Below, piece after piece: positions 8,349-16,782 of a stretch of 64,000 bases of DNA. The translations under genes were made by a program, and so were the position numbers. This DNA is from Aureimonas sp. AU22. Its GTDB lineage: Bacteria > Pseudomonadota > Alphaproteobacteria > Rhizobiales > Rhizobiaceae. The DNA is taken from NCBI RefSeq assembly GCF_001463745.1, contig NZ_BBWJ01000017.1, forward strand, positions 1-64,000, read 5' to 3'. Positions within the stretch are counted from its first letter, which is position 1. Each line of letters starts with the position of its first letter. Under the pieces are notes generated by a model that was not told the DNA's origin, did no database searches, and saw only the letters and a list, made by a program, of their open reading frames with translations.

Positions 8349-8726
8349 TCAGTCGGCGTCCGGCCTGGGGCGGCGGCCGGGAGGGAGGCGATCCTCGAGG
8401 GCGGGATCGGTTTCGTCCTCGTCCGCGCCGGGTTCCGAGGTCAGCCGCCGCGTCGCACCCCAGTTGTCGAGCACCGCGTTGACCTCGTCGATGACGAAGA
8501 AGAGGGCCTCGTCCCGATCGTAGCCCTCGTCGCGCAGGGCGTCGTAGTCCGTGTGCTGGTGGCGCACATGGGCAAGGGTCGCGAGCCACAGGGCGCTTGC
8601 GGTCGGCAGATCGCGCATGTGGCGCGAGCCCGCCGCATCCCGGATCGCCTCCGCGTCGATATAGGGCACGCGCGGGATGAGTAGCGTCAGCTGCCGCGCG
8701 ATGGATTTCTGGCGTTCAGTCGGCAA
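8349..8726 (-). CDS. DUF2293 domain protein
   Basis: A 125-residue protein with the DUF2293 pattern: an N-terminal IPRVPYIDAEAIRDAA segment and the core HVRHQHTDYDALRDEGYDRDEA at about residues 53-74. The C-terminal 30 residues are acidic and Pro/Arg-rich. Function unknown. It starts with TTG directly after the TGA of trmO (zero spacing); GGAG at the end of trmO, six bases from the TTG, serves as ribosome site, so translation is coupled to trmO. That pairing could hint at a nucleic-acid role, but this is inference only. Confidence 0.75.
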   Translation of the reverse strand: MPTERQKSIARQLTLLIPRVPYIDAEAIRDAAGSRHMRDLPTASALWLATLAHVRHQHTDYDALRDEGYDRDEALFFVIDEVNAVLDNWGATRRLTSEPGADEDETDPALEDRLPPGRRPRPDAD

Positions 8727-9230
8727 TCACGTCTCCGGCGGGCGGTCCACGGTCGGAAGATAGGGTTTGATGTCGAGAAGCGGCGTTCCGTCGAGAACGT
8801 CGATCGCGTCGATCCGCACGACACCGCTTGCAGCGTCGAGCGAAAGTATGCGCACGAGATGGAGCCCGATCGGGTTGGGGCGGACCGGCGAGCGGAGCGC
8901 GAACGTGCCCTTGGCCGTCTCGGCATGCCGCGGCATCTGCAGCGCGAGGTCGCGGCGGCTGTCGTGCAGCCAGGACAGGAGATGCACGTGGTCGCCGGGA
9001 CGGAGACCGGCGAGGGCGGGCCGATACGCCGCGTCGAATTCGATGCTGGCATCGCCGCCCCGCTCACGGGCTTCGCGGACGTTGCGTGGGCATTCGCCGC
9101 GATTCGCCCAAGGCGAGCGGATGCGCCCGATGAAGGCGAGGGTGGCGTGATGGAGCGTCGAGGGGTCGGGCGACAGCACGACCTCGCCGGATCGAGAAGG
9201 TTGCGCCCCGGGCATCGTATCCGGCGTCAT
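8727..9230 (-). CDS. trmO: tRNA (N6-threonylcarbamoyladenosine37-N6) methyltransferase TrmO
   Basis: A 167-residue TsaA/VirR-family enzyme that uses S-adenosylmethionine to methylate t6A at position 37 of certain tRNAs. The family motifs GRIRSPWANRGECPRN (residues about 35-50) and SPVRPNPIGLHLV are present, and the beta-barrel length matches. I chose ATG 9230; an ATG five codons further in is also possible, and neither has a strong Shine-Dalgarno. It is divergent from the SahR-like gene, and the palindrome at 9261-9280 lies 30 bases upstream of this start, so both directions may share control. DUF2293 follows in the same operon. Confidence 0.88.
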   Translation of the reverse strand: MTPDTMPGAQPSRSGEVVLSPDPSTLHHATLAFIGRIRSPWANRGECPRNVREARERGGDASIEFDAAYRPALAGLRPGDHVHLLSWLHDSRRDLALQMPRHAETAKGTFALRSPVRPNPIGLHLVRILSLDAASGVVRIDAIDVLDGTPLLDIKPYLPTVDRPPET

Positions 9231-9260
9231 GCGATCGGTCTTGCCGCTGCGGGAAAACAC

Positions 9261-9280
9261 ATATAAGGATATCTTTATAT
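9261..9280. promoter_or_regulatory. Palindromic operator, SahR-type
   Basis: ATATAAGGATATCTTTATAT is a 20-base palindrome with one mismatched pair, centred on GATATC. It sits between the divergent trmO and SahR-like genes and overlaps their probable promoters. The placement and AT-rich GATATC core agree with what I recall of SahR (ArsR-family) operators in Proteobacteria. The assignment rests on that recollection and on context. Confidence 0.7.
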
Positions 9281-9308
9281 CGTTCGGGCTTCGAGAAAGG
9301 GGCAACGC

Positions 9309-10316
9309 ATGCATGCCTCCTTCGACGTCGCCGTGGAAATGCTGAAGGCCTTGGCCGAACCCACGCGGTTCCGCCTCGTACTCCTCGTCTCCGCACAGGA
9401 CCTGACCGTCTCGGATTTGACCGCCATTCTCGGCCAGTCGCAACCCCGGATCTCGCGTCATCTCAAGCTTCTGGTCGAGGCCGGGGCGGTGGAGCGGCAT
9501 CAGGAAGGGTCTTGGGCCTACTTCCGCCTGTCCGATGAACCGCTGGCCGCACGGCTCGTCCAGGCCTTGAGGGAGAGCGTGCGCGACGAAGACGGCGCGC
9601 TCGCCCGCGACGCCGAACGTCTCGCCGAGGTGCGCCGCGAGCGCGCCGAAAGGGCCGCCAGCTACTTCGCCCGCAACGCCGCGCAATGGGACCGCATCCG
9701 CTCGCTGCACGTGCCGGACGTGGACGTCGAGGATGCTCTGCTCACCGCACTGGGACCCACCATGCGTTTCGCCGCGCATCTCGATGTGGGAACGGGCACG
9801 GGGCGGATGTTAGAGCTTCTGGCCCCCCTCTGCAGCCGCGCCATCGGCATCGACGCCTCGCGCGAGATGCTGGCGATCGCCCGCGCGAAGCTCGACGCGG
9901 CAGGCGTGACGCAGGCCACGGTGCGCCAGGGGGACGTCTACCGCCTTCCCGGGCCGCGCGGGGGCTTCGATCTCGTGACGCTGCATCAGGTGCTGCACTA
10001 TCTCGACGATCCAGCGGCGGCGATTCGCGAATGCGCCGGCGCGCTGCGTCCGGGCGGTCGCCTGGCGGTGGTCGATTTCGCGCCTCATACGCTGGAATTC
10101 CTGCGAGCCGAACACGCGCATCTGCGCCTCGGGTTCAGCGAGGCGACGCTCAGCCAGCTGATGCGTGCGAGTGGTCTCGAGGTGGAAAGCCTCCAGAGCC
10201 TGCCGCCGCACGACGGCGAAGCGGGACGGTTGACGGTGACCGTGATCGTCGGCCGACGACCGTCCGCAGACCAACATGAACCTGCGGACATCGCGTCCGC
10301 ACTTGCCGTCGCCTGA
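9309..10316 (+). CDS. sahR: ArsR-family regulator fused to a SAM methyltransferase domain (SahR-like)
   Basis: A 335-residue fusion. Residues 1-90 are an ArsR/SmtB winged helix, with recognition helix around 44-55 (SQPRISRHLKLL) and no metal-site cysteines. Residues about 120-310 are a class I methyltransferase fold, with motif I DVGTGTG at 159-165 and VTLHQVLHYLDD at motif IV. In SahR this domain senses S-adenosylhomocysteine and represses methionine-cycle genes. Here metF follows after 11 bases and a palindrome lies upstream, which fits autoregulation. AAAGGGG precedes the ATG. Ligand and activity are inferred. Confidence 0.8.
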   Translation: MHASFDVAVEMLKALAEPTRFRLVLLVSAQDLTVSDLTAILGQSQPRISRHLKLLVEAGAVERHQEGSWAYFRLSDEPLAARLVQALRESVRDEDGALARDAERLAEVRRERAERAASYFARNAAQWDRIRSLHVPDVDVEDALLTALGPTMRFAAHLDVGTGTGRMLELLAPLCSRAIGIDASREMLAIARAKLDAAGVTQATVRQGDVYRLPGPRGGFDLVTLHQVLHYLDDPAAAIRECAGALRPGGRLAVVDFAPHTLEFLRAEHAHLRLGFSEATLSQLMRASGLEVESLQSLPPHDGEAGRLTVTVIVGRRPSADQHEPADIASALAVA

Positions 10317-10327
10317 AGGAGGAACCC

Positions 10328-11230
10328 ATGATCCAACGCCGCGACACGCGCCCTCCGATCCGGGTCTCGTTCGAATTCTTCCCACCCAAGACTCCCGCGA
10401 TGGAAGAGACGCTCTGGACCGCAATCCAGCGCCTGGCGCCTCTGCGCCCGGATTTCGTGTCGGTCACCTACGGCGCGGGCGGCTCGACGCGCGAGCGCAC
10501 GCACCACACGGTCGAGCGCATCCTCCGGGAAACCGACCTCAGCCCTGCGGCGCACCTGACCTGCGTCGATGCCAGCCGCGCCGAGGTGGACGACGTCGTG
10601 CGCCAGTACCGTGCGACGGGCGTGAAGCATTTCGTCGCCCTGCGCGGCGACGGGCAGGGCGGGGCCGGAAGCGCCTACGTCCCCCATGCCGAGGGCTATC
10701 GCAACGGCGCCGAGCTTGCGGCCGGCATCAAGGCGATCGATGCCGGTATCGAGGTATCGGTCTCGGCCTATCCGGAGAAACACCCGGAAAGCCCGGACTT
10801 CGCGACCGACATCGACCTTTTGAAGCGCAAGGTCGACAACGGCGCGACGCGCGCCATCACCCAGTTCTTCTTCGACAACGATCTCTACGAGCGGTACGTC
10901 GAGCGGGCGCGCCGCGCCGGCATCTACGTGCCGATCGTGCCGGGCATCGTGCCGATCCACGATTTCTCGAAGATCGCCCGCTTTTCGGCCTCCACGGGGA
11001 CCTCGATCCCGTTGTGGCTGGCCGAACGGTTCGAGGGCCTGGAGAACGACGCGCAGACCCGCAGTCACGTGGCGGCGGCGGTCTGTGCGGAGCAGGTTCT
11101 GGATCTCGTCGACCGCGGTGTGTCGGACTTCCACTTCTACACGATGAACCGGGCGGACCTCGTCTACTCCATCTGTCACATCCTCGGCCTGCGCGAGAAT
11201 GCGCCCGTAGCGCAGGAAGCGGCAGCTTAG
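10328..11230 (+). CDS. metF: 5,10-methylenetetrahydrofolate reductase
   Basis: A 300-residue flavoenzyme that reduces methylene-THF to methyl-THF, the methyl donor for homocysteine methylation to methionine. It has the family N-terminus VSFEFFPPKTPAMEETLW, the FVSVTYGAGGSTRERT segment and the QFFFDNDLY motif. Length equals bacterial MetF. A strong AGGAGG lies 6-7 bases before the ATG. It forms an operon with the SahR-like regulator and ends at a textbook terminator. Regulation by methyl-cycle status through the upstream operator is likely. Confidence 0.96.
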   Translation: MIQRRDTRPPIRVSFEFFPPKTPAMEETLWTAIQRLAPLRPDFVSVTYGAGGSTRERTHHTVERILRETDLSPAAHLTCVDASRAEVDDVVRQYRATGVKHFVALRGDGQGGAGSAYVPHAEGYRNGAELAAGIKAIDAGIEVSVSAYPEKHPESPDFATDIDLLKRKVDNGATRAITQFFFDNDLYERYVERARRAGIYVPIVPGIVPIHDFSKIARFSASTGTSIPLWLAERFEGLENDAQTRSHVAAAVCAEQVLDLVDRGVSDFHFYTMNRADLVYSICHILGLRENAPVAQEAAA

Positions 11231-11242
11231 GCGGCGACAACA

Positions 11243-11274
11243 AAAAAGGCCGGGTCGCGAGACCCGGCCTTTTT
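11243..11274. terminator. Bidirectional intrinsic terminator
   Basis: A perfect 14-bp stem (11243-11256 with 11261-11274), GCGA loop, A-run on the left and T-run on the right. It would terminate metF on the plus strand and the small ORF at 11302-11388 on the minus strand. Confidence 0.92.
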
Positions 11275-11301
11275 CGATTCATTCGCGCTACGAACTTCCC
11301 G

Positions 11302-11388
11302 TCAGGAGATGAAGCCCGTCACCATGGCGGCGATGAAGACGAAGGCCGCGCAGATCATGAGGACGTTCACCGACCGTGTGAGTTCCAA
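11302..11388 (-). CDS. Possible 28-aa membrane microprotein
   Basis: A 28-residue frame starting TTG 11388, with GGGGAGG six bases upstream. It reads MELTRSVNVLMICAAFVFIA onwards and is almost entirely one hydrophobic helix. The next feature downstream is the bidirectional terminator, whose minus-strand face would be pointless without a transcript here. I cannot name a family. Its small size makes chance occurrence possible, but ribosome site, hydrophobic pattern and terminator agree. Confidence 0.5.
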   Translation of the reverse strand: MELTRSVNVLMICAAFVFIAAMVTGFIS

Positions 11389-11603
11389 GTCCAGCCTCCC
11401 CGTCACGTGTTGTTACGGATGTTAATCAAACCTTCAACTTCGTGAAAGCCGTTTCGTTGCGGTGACGCTTGGGTGGCGGAGCAAAAACGTCTTCCGATTG
11501 TCGCATTGGCGAAAAACTCGCCGGCCACGGCCTATCGGAATCAGTCTTCCTCCTGACACGCAGCCGGACTATTCCCCGCAGTTCACCGCCGCGGAGAGAT
11601 GCA
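11389..11603 (+). other. Leader region upstream of the PLP decarboxylase
   Basis: 215 bases with no credible plus-strand coding content. The left end also carries the ribosome site and probable promoter of the minus-strand 28-aa ORF. Alphaproteobacterial ornithine decarboxylase genes often carry the structured speF RNA motif in this position. I could not confirm its fold by eye, so this is only a candidate. Confidence 0.3.
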
Positions 11604-12824
11604 TTGCAACGATTCGAGACCGCCAAGGACGCCGCGATGGCGCTTCGCCCCGACGTGCCGGTCTACTGCTTCCGGCCCGACGTCCTGAAGGCGGACGCCC
11701 GGCGGTTCATGGACGCGTTTCCGGGCGAGACCGCCTATGCGGTGAAGACCAACGGCGAGCCGCTCGTTCTGGAAGCCTTGGCGCAGGCAGGGGTGAAGAC
11801 GTTCGACGTGGCCTCGCCCGGCGAGTTCGAGGCGGTACGCGCGGTCGCTCCGAAGGCCGAGATGCTCTACATGCATCCGATCAAGGCGCAATCCGACATC
11901 CGTCTGGCGTTGGAGCGCTACGGCATCCGGGTGCTGGCGCTCGACCACGAGGACGAGGTCGCCAAGATCCTGCGCATCGTTCGCGCACTCGATCTCGATC
12001 CCGGCGGAATCACCATCTTCGTCCGTCTGCAGACCAAGGGGTCAGCCGCCTACGAGCTTTCCAAGAAGTTCGGCGCGGCGCCGGCTCATGCGGTCGAACT
12101 CCTGCAGCGCTGCCACAAGATCGGGTTCAAGGTCGGGCTCTGCTTCCACGTGGGCTCTCAGATCGAGGACCCGGAAACGTATGAGCGCGCGCTCGCCTCG
12201 GCCGACTGGGTGCGCAACCGGGCCGACGTGCCGCTGGCGGGGCTGGACGTCGGTGGCGGCTTTCCCGCCGAGTACGGTCACGACCCGCGCCGCAAGAAGC
12301 GCGACATGCCCGGCAATGACGAGATCATGACCCGGCTTCGGTCCGATCTCTCCGAATACGGGTTCTCCGACATGCCTCTCGTGGCGGAGCCGGGACGCGT
12401 CGTGGTGGCGCGGGCCTTCTCGCTGATCGTGCGGGTGCTCCTGCGAAAAGGGCGAAGGCTCTACATCAACGACGGCATCTGGGCGTCGCTGTCGGATTCA
12501 TGGACCGGCAAGATCACGCTGCCCGCCCGTTTCATCCCGGACCCGGCGCGCGTCGCGCGCAACGGCAACCCGGAGATCATCAGCGCCTTCCGGGTCTGCG
12601 GGGCGACGTGCGACTCGGTCGACATCCTGTCGCGCCCGTTCTGGCTGCCCGAGACGGTCGACACCGGCGACTGGATCGAGATCGGCCACATCGGCGCCTA
12701 CTCGCTGTCGCTCCGCACCCGCTTCAACGGCTTCTATCCCGATACGTTCGTGGAGGTGACGACGCCCTTCGACGCCGGCGAGCGCGCCGAAGGGTTCGCC
12801 AGTCTGGAGACGATGGCCGACTAA
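11604..12824 (+). CDS. Fold-type III PLP decarboxylase, ornithine/lysine type
   Basis: A 406-residue protein of the ornithine/diaminopimelate/arginine decarboxylase group. The PLP-binding lysine is Lys48 in TAYAVKTN; HVGSQIED and EPGR belong to the alanine-racemase-like barrel; CGATCDSVD in the C-terminal barrel carries the active-site Cys-Asp pair of the partner subunit. The likely reaction is ornithine to putrescine, starting polyamine synthesis, though lysine or a dual preference cannot be excluded. TTG 11604 is preferred because GGAGAG lies 6 bases upstream; ATG 11637 is the alternative. It converges on DUF4112 with 3 bases between stops. Confidence 0.85.
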   Translation: MQRFETAKDAAMALRPDVPVYCFRPDVLKADARRFMDAFPGETAYAVKTNGEPLVLEALAQAGVKTFDVASPGEFEAVRAVAPKAEMLYMHPIKAQSDIRLALERYGIRVLALDHEDEVAKILRIVRALDLDPGGITIFVRLQTKGSAAYELSKKFGAAPAHAVELLQRCHKIGFKVGLCFHVGSQIEDPETYERALASADWVRNRADVPLAGLDVGGGFPAEYGHDPRRKKRDMPGNDEIMTRLRSDLSEYGFSDMPLVAEPGRVVVARAFSLIVRVLLRKGRRLYINDGIWASLSDSWTGKITLPARFIPDPARVARNGNPEIISAFRVCGATCDSVDILSRPFWLPETVDTGDWIEIGHIGAYSLSLRTRFNGFYPDTFVEVTTPFDAGERAEGFASLETMAD

Positions 12825-12827
12825 GCC

Positions 12828-13241
12828 TCAGCGGCGCTTCGGCGTGATGTCCTTCAGGTCGGATCGTTCCATGTCGAAATGGTCGAGAATGACCTGGATG
12901 TTGCGCTTGTGCGCCTTGAAGTAGACGTCGAAGAGGTCGCCGGCGAGCGGCACGGCGCCGAACATCGCATCGACGCCCAGATTGCCGACCATGCGTGCAA
13001 GCTTGCGCTTGGGCAGGCCGAGGCGGCGCGCTTCGTTGACGATGTAGAGGCCGATGAGGGCACCGCCGGCGTCACCGATGCCGGGGACGAGGCCGAGCAT
13101 GGCGTCAGCGCCGAAGCGGATGTCGGTGCCGGGAACGCGGATCGCCGTGTCCATCAGCCGCGCGAGCGCGTTGAGGCGTGCGATGCGGCGTTCGCGGGTC
13201 TCGACCCAGGCCGTTCCAGTGTCGGCGAAGGCAGCAACCAT
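12828..13241 (-). CDS. DUF4112 domain protein
   Basis: A 137-residue protein of the DUF4112 family: the LARLMDTAIRVPGTDIRFGADAMLGLVPGIGDAGGAL block (residues about 26-62), followed by hydrophobic helices and FGAVPLAGDLFDVYFKAHKRN. It is probably membrane-associated. Function unknown in the family. ATG 13241 is chosen because AGGAGA lies about 10 bases upstream and the family begins here; the longer upstream frame has no support. It is divergent from the YpfJ-type protease gene. Confidence 0.8.
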   Translation of the reverse strand: MVAAFADTGTAWVETRERRIARLNALARLMDTAIRVPGTDIRFGADAMLGLVPGIGDAGGALIGLYIVNEARRLGLPKRKLARMVGNLGVDAMFGAVPLAGDLFDVYFKAHKRNIQVILDHFDMERSDLKDITPKRR

Positions 13242-13389
13242 TGTCTTTCGATCTCCTATCGCAGCCCGACCAAAGGCTGCGAAACACATGTGGTGAGCAC
13301 CCGATCGCGTTGCGAGCACGATTTCGTCATTCCCTGATGCGCGTGCCCCCCTATGTGCGACGCCAAGGGATATCGGGCGGAGAACTGCC

Positions 13390-14277
13390 ATGGAATGGCG
13401 CGGTCGGCGGGAAAGCAGTAACATCGAGGATCGTCGCGGCAGCGGGGGTGGCGGCTTCGGCGGCGGGGGCATGCGCATCCCGATCCGAGCCGGCGGCGGA
13501 GGCGGCATAGGCCTCATCATCATTCTTGCCATCCTGTGGATCGGTTTCGGCATTAACCCGCTGTCGGTCATTGGAATGGACGACGGCACCGGCACGACGC
13601 AGACCTCGTCCCGCTCCGGCCCAGGCGTCTCGGGCACGGCGGACGAGACCGACAACTTCGTCGCCGTCGTGCTGGGCGATACGGAGGACGTCTGGAACGC
13701 GCGGTTCCAGCAGATGGGGCAGACCTATCGCGAGCCGACCCTCGTCCTCTTCGACCGGCAGGTCGGTTCGGCCTGCGGCAATGCCACCTCGGCTTCCGGC
13801 CCGTTCTACTGCCCGAACGACCAGAAGCTCTACATCGATCTCGCCTTCTTCCGGCAGCTGCAGGGCCAGCTCAACTCGCCCGGCGACTTCGCGCAGGCCT
13901 ATGTCGTCGCGCATGAGGTGGGCCATCACGTCCAGAACCTGATGGGCACGCTCCAGCGCACGACGCAGATCCGCCAGCAGTCCTCGGAAGCCGACGCCAA
14001 CGCCGTCTCCGTGCAGGTCGAGCTGCAGGCGGACTGTTATGCCGGCATCTGGGCGCACGACACGCAACAGGCCGGTTTCGTCGAGGACGGCGACGTGGAA
14101 GAGGCGCTCAACGCCGCCAGCCAGATCGGCGACGACACGCTGCAGGAGCGCAGCCAGGGAACCGTGGTGCCCGACAGCTTTACCCACGGCACGTCGGCCC
14201 AGCGCGTCGACTGGTTCCGTCGTGGCCTGACGTCGGGCGACATGAAGCAGTGCGACACGTTCCAGGGTCGGCTCTGA
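13390..14277 (+). CDS. ypfJ: Neutral zinc metallopeptidase, YpfJ family
   Basis: A 295-residue membrane-anchored zinc peptidase. It has a Gly-rich cytoplasmic N-terminus (residues 11-40), one transmembrane helix (about 40-56), an extracytoplasmic linker and a catalytic domain with the zincin motif HEVGHHVQ at 175-182; the CYAGIWAH motif further on is also conserved. GGAG lies 7 bases before the ATG. The natural substrate is unknown, though relatives are implicated in envelope protein quality. A strong hairpin follows, then glyS. Confidence 0.9.
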   Translation: MEWRGRRESSNIEDRRGSGGGGFGGGGMRIPIRAGGGGGIGLIIILAILWIGFGINPLSVIGMDDGTGTTQTSSRSGPGVSGTADETDNFVAVVLGDTEDVWNARFQQMGQTYREPTLVLFDRQVGSACGNATSASGPFYCPNDQKLYIDLAFFRQLQGQLNSPGDFAQAYVVAHEVGHHVQNLMGTLQRTTQIRQQSSEADANAVSVQVELQADCYAGIWAHDTQQAGFVEDGDVEEALNAASQIGDDTLQERSQGTVVPDSFTHGTSAQRVDWFRRGLTSGDMKQCDTFQGRL

Positions 14278-14291
14278 CCTCGTCCTGGAAG

Positions 14292-14319
14292 GCCGGCCGG
14301 TGCTTGCAATCCGGCCGGC
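14292..14319 (+). terminator. Strong GC hairpin between ypfJ and glyS
   Basis: A perfect 9-bp GC stem (14292-14300 with 14311-14319) with a 10-base loop, 14 bases after the ypfJ stop. No T-run follows, so it is at best a Rho-assisted terminator or an mRNA-stabilising hairpin. Confidence 0.4.
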
Positions 14320-14370
14320 GGCATGGTGAGACCCCTCGCGATTGCCTCCAGCCGCGACGTGTGACAGCCC

Positions 14371-16494
14371 ATGCCCGACCTGCTTCTCGAGCTTCGTTCC
14401 GAAGAGATCCCCGCCCGCATGCAGCGCAAGGCGGCGGGCGACCTGAAGAAGGCGGTGACGGACGCGCTGGTCGCGGCAGGGCTGACCTACGAGGGCGCGC
14501 GCGAGTACTGGACGCCGCGACGCATCGCGCTCGACATCCGCGGCCTCGACGCACGGTCGAAGGACACGCGCGAAGAGCGCAAGGGCCCGCGCACGGACGC
14601 CCCGGAAAAGGCCATCGAAGGTTTCCTGAAAGGCGCCGGCCTCTCGTCGATCGACGAGGCCGAGCGCCGCAGCGACGGCAAGAAGGGCGAGTTCTTCATC
14701 GCGGTGATCGAGAAGCCCGGCCGCCCGGCCGAAGAGATCGTCGCCGACGCCATGCCCGGCATCATCCGCGATTTCCCCTGGCCGAAGTCCATGCGCTGGG
14801 GTGCCGCCTCACGCGAGCCCGGTTCGCTGCGCTGGGTCCGTCCGTTGCAGTCGATCCTCTGCGTCTTCGGGCCGGAGAACGGCGAGACGGCCGTGATCGA
14901 TTTCGAGGTGGCGGGCATCCGCTCCGGCGATCGCACGGTCGGCCACCGCTTCCATGCACCGGCCGAGTTCAAGGTCCGTCGCTTCGAGGACTACATCGGC
15001 CAGCTCGAGAAGGCTTATGTCGTGCTCGACGCCGAGCGGCGGAAGGAGATCATCCGCACCGACGCCGACAACCTCGCCTTCGCGCAAGGGCTGGAGGTCG
15101 TGGCGGACGAGGGTCTGCTGGAGGAGGTGTCCGGCCTCGTGGAATGGCCGGTGGTCCTCGTCGGTGAGTTCGAGGAGACCTTCCTCGCCATTCCGCCGGA
15201 GATGATCCAGCTCACCATCCGCACCAACCAGAAGTGCTTCGTCACACGACGCCGCGACTCCGAGGGCCTGTCCAACCGCTTCCTGATGGTTGCCAATATC
15301 GAAGCCGCCGACCACGGCGCCGAGATCGCGCGCGGCAACGGCAAGGTGGTGCGCGCCCGCCTTTCGGATGCACTCTACTTCTGGAAGACGGACCAGGGAA
15401 CGCTGCCGGACATGGCCGGCCTCGAAGCCTCGGCCGCACGCTTCGGCCTCGACCTTGGCAAGCCGCTCGATCAGCGCATGGCCAAGCTCGATGCGCTCGG
15501 CGTGACCTTCCACGCCAAGCTCGGCACGCAAGGGCAGCGCGTGCGCCGCATTGCCGATCTCGCCGAGGTGCTGGCGCCCATGGTCGGAGCGGATGCCGCA
15601 AGCGCCCGACGCGCCGCCGTGCTCGCCAAGGCCGATCTCACCACCGAGGCGGTCGGCGAGTTCCCCGAGCTCCAGGGCCTGATGGGGCAGAAATATGCTG
15701 CCTTGCAGGGCGAGGCGGTCTCCGTGCAGCGCGCCCTCGTCGATCACTACAAGCCCCAGGGGCCGGGCGACACCGTGCCGTCCGATCCGGTCGCGATCAC
15801 GGTCGCGCTCGCCGACAAGCTCGATACGCTGGTCGGGTTCTGGTCGATCGACGAGAAGCCGACGGGCTCGAAGGACCCGTATGCGTTGCGCCGCGCCGCA
15901 CTCGGCGTCATCCGCATCATCCTCGACAACGAGTTGCGCCTGCGTCTCGGCACGCTCCTGACCTCGGGCGACCTCCTGTCCTTCTTCCACGACCGGTTGA
16001 AGGTGCAGCTTCGCGAGCAGGGCGCGCGTCATGATCTTGTGGACGCGGTGCTCGGCGGAGCGGGTGAGGGGAAGGACGACCTTCTCGACGTTTCGTGCCG
16101 CGTCGCCGAGCTCGGACGGCTTCTCGAGACCGACGACGGGGTGAACCTTTTGGCCGCCTATCGCCGCGCCGCCAACATCCTGGCCGCCGAGGAGAAGAAG
16201 GGCACGACCGTTGCCGCGTCGGTCGATCCCGCGCGGTTCGAGGTGGAGGAGGAGCGGGCGCTGCTATCGGCGATCGAAACCACCGAGGGTGAACTCGACG
16301 CGGCCATGCGTGCGGAGGACTACACCCGTGCCACGGCCGCTCTTGCCACGCTTCGCCAGCCCGCCGACGCCTTTTTCGAGAAGGTGCTGGTGAATGCCGA
16401 CGACGCCGGGGTCCGCGCCAATCGCCTCGCGCTCCTGTCACGCATCCGCTCGGCGGCCGCCCGCCTGGCCGATCTGTCCCGCGTCGTCGGCTGA
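14371..16494 (+). CDS. glyS: Glycyl-tRNA synthetase beta subunit
   Basis: A 707-residue beta subunit of the heterotetrameric (alpha2beta2) glycyl-tRNA synthetase, which binds tRNA while the GlyQ alpha subunit activates glycine. It begins with the family N-terminus [18 protein letters not shown] and contains the conserved [13 protein letters not shown] segment and a C-terminal DALR-like anticodon-binding region. Length is normal. The Shine-Dalgarno is weak. The glyQ gene that usually lies directly upstream is absent here; the alpha subunit must be encoded elsewhere. Confidence 0.96.
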   Translation: MPDLLLELRSEEIPARMQRKAAGDLKKAVTDALVAAGLTYEGAREYWTPRRIALDIRGLDARSKDTREERKGPRTDAPEKAIEGFLKGAGLSSIDEAERRSDGKKGEFFIAVIEKPGRPAEEIVADAMPGIIRDFPWPKSMRWGAASREPGSLRWVRPLQSILCVFGPENGETAVIDFEVAGIRSGDRTVGHRFHAPAEFKVRRFEDYIGQLEKAYVVLDAERRKEIIRTDADNLAFAQGLEVVADEGLLEEVSGLVEWPVVLVGEFEETFLAIPPEMIQLTIRTNQKCFVTRRRDSEGLSNRFLMVANIEAADHGAEIARGNGKVVRARLSDALYFWKTDQGTLPDMAGLEASAARFGLDLGKPLDQRMAKLDALGVTFHAKLGTQGQRVRRIADLAEVLAPMVGADAASARRAAVLAKADLTTEAVGEFPELQGLMGQKYAALQGEAVSVQRALVDHYKPQGPGDTVPSDPVAITVALADKLDTLVGFWSIDEKPTGSKDPYALRRAALGVIRIILDNELRLRLGTLLTSGDLLSFFHDRLKVQLREQGARHDLVDAVLGGAGEGKDDLLDVSCRVAELGRLLETDDGVNLLAAYRRAANILAAEEKKGTTVAASVDPARFEVEEERALLSAIETTEGELDAAMRAEDYTRATAALATLRQPADAFFEKVLVNADDAGVRANRLALLSRIRSAAARLADLSRVVG

Positions 16495-16782
16495 CGGTTC
16501 GCGAATTCAGCGATTCGCTCCAAGGCCTGCGCAAGCCCCGACCGGCAGGATCGAGGCTTGGCGTTGCGAGCGAAACCTACGTTTTTGAAACAATTCGTGA
16601 TCGCGCCGCCCGGAACCCGCCGAATTAGCGGGGGATAGATCGCCGCGATCGAAAAGCCCGAGGGGGTTTTCGGTCTTCCACGGAGGGGTGGGGCCTGCCG
16701 ACAGGGCACGGCTTCGTTTCGACTGACCTGATCTCGCTCGCGCGTCGCCCAAGACCCGCGAGCCCGACGAGGGGACGCCCGA
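16495..16782. other. Intergenic region between glyS and the GH25-like gene
   Basis: 288 bases without a convincing ORF. It holds an imperfect hairpin near 16536-16562 and a weak one near 16651-16671 (AAAAGCCC opposite GGGGTTTT, one mismatch). The latter could be a poor terminator. Neither is strong enough to call. Confidence 0.3.

Noticed and set aside
16651-16671. Terminator-like GAAAAGCCC / GGGGTTTTC after glyS
   Set aside because: The stem contains a mismatch, the loop is only three bases, and it is 150 bases from the glyS stop; too weak to call.
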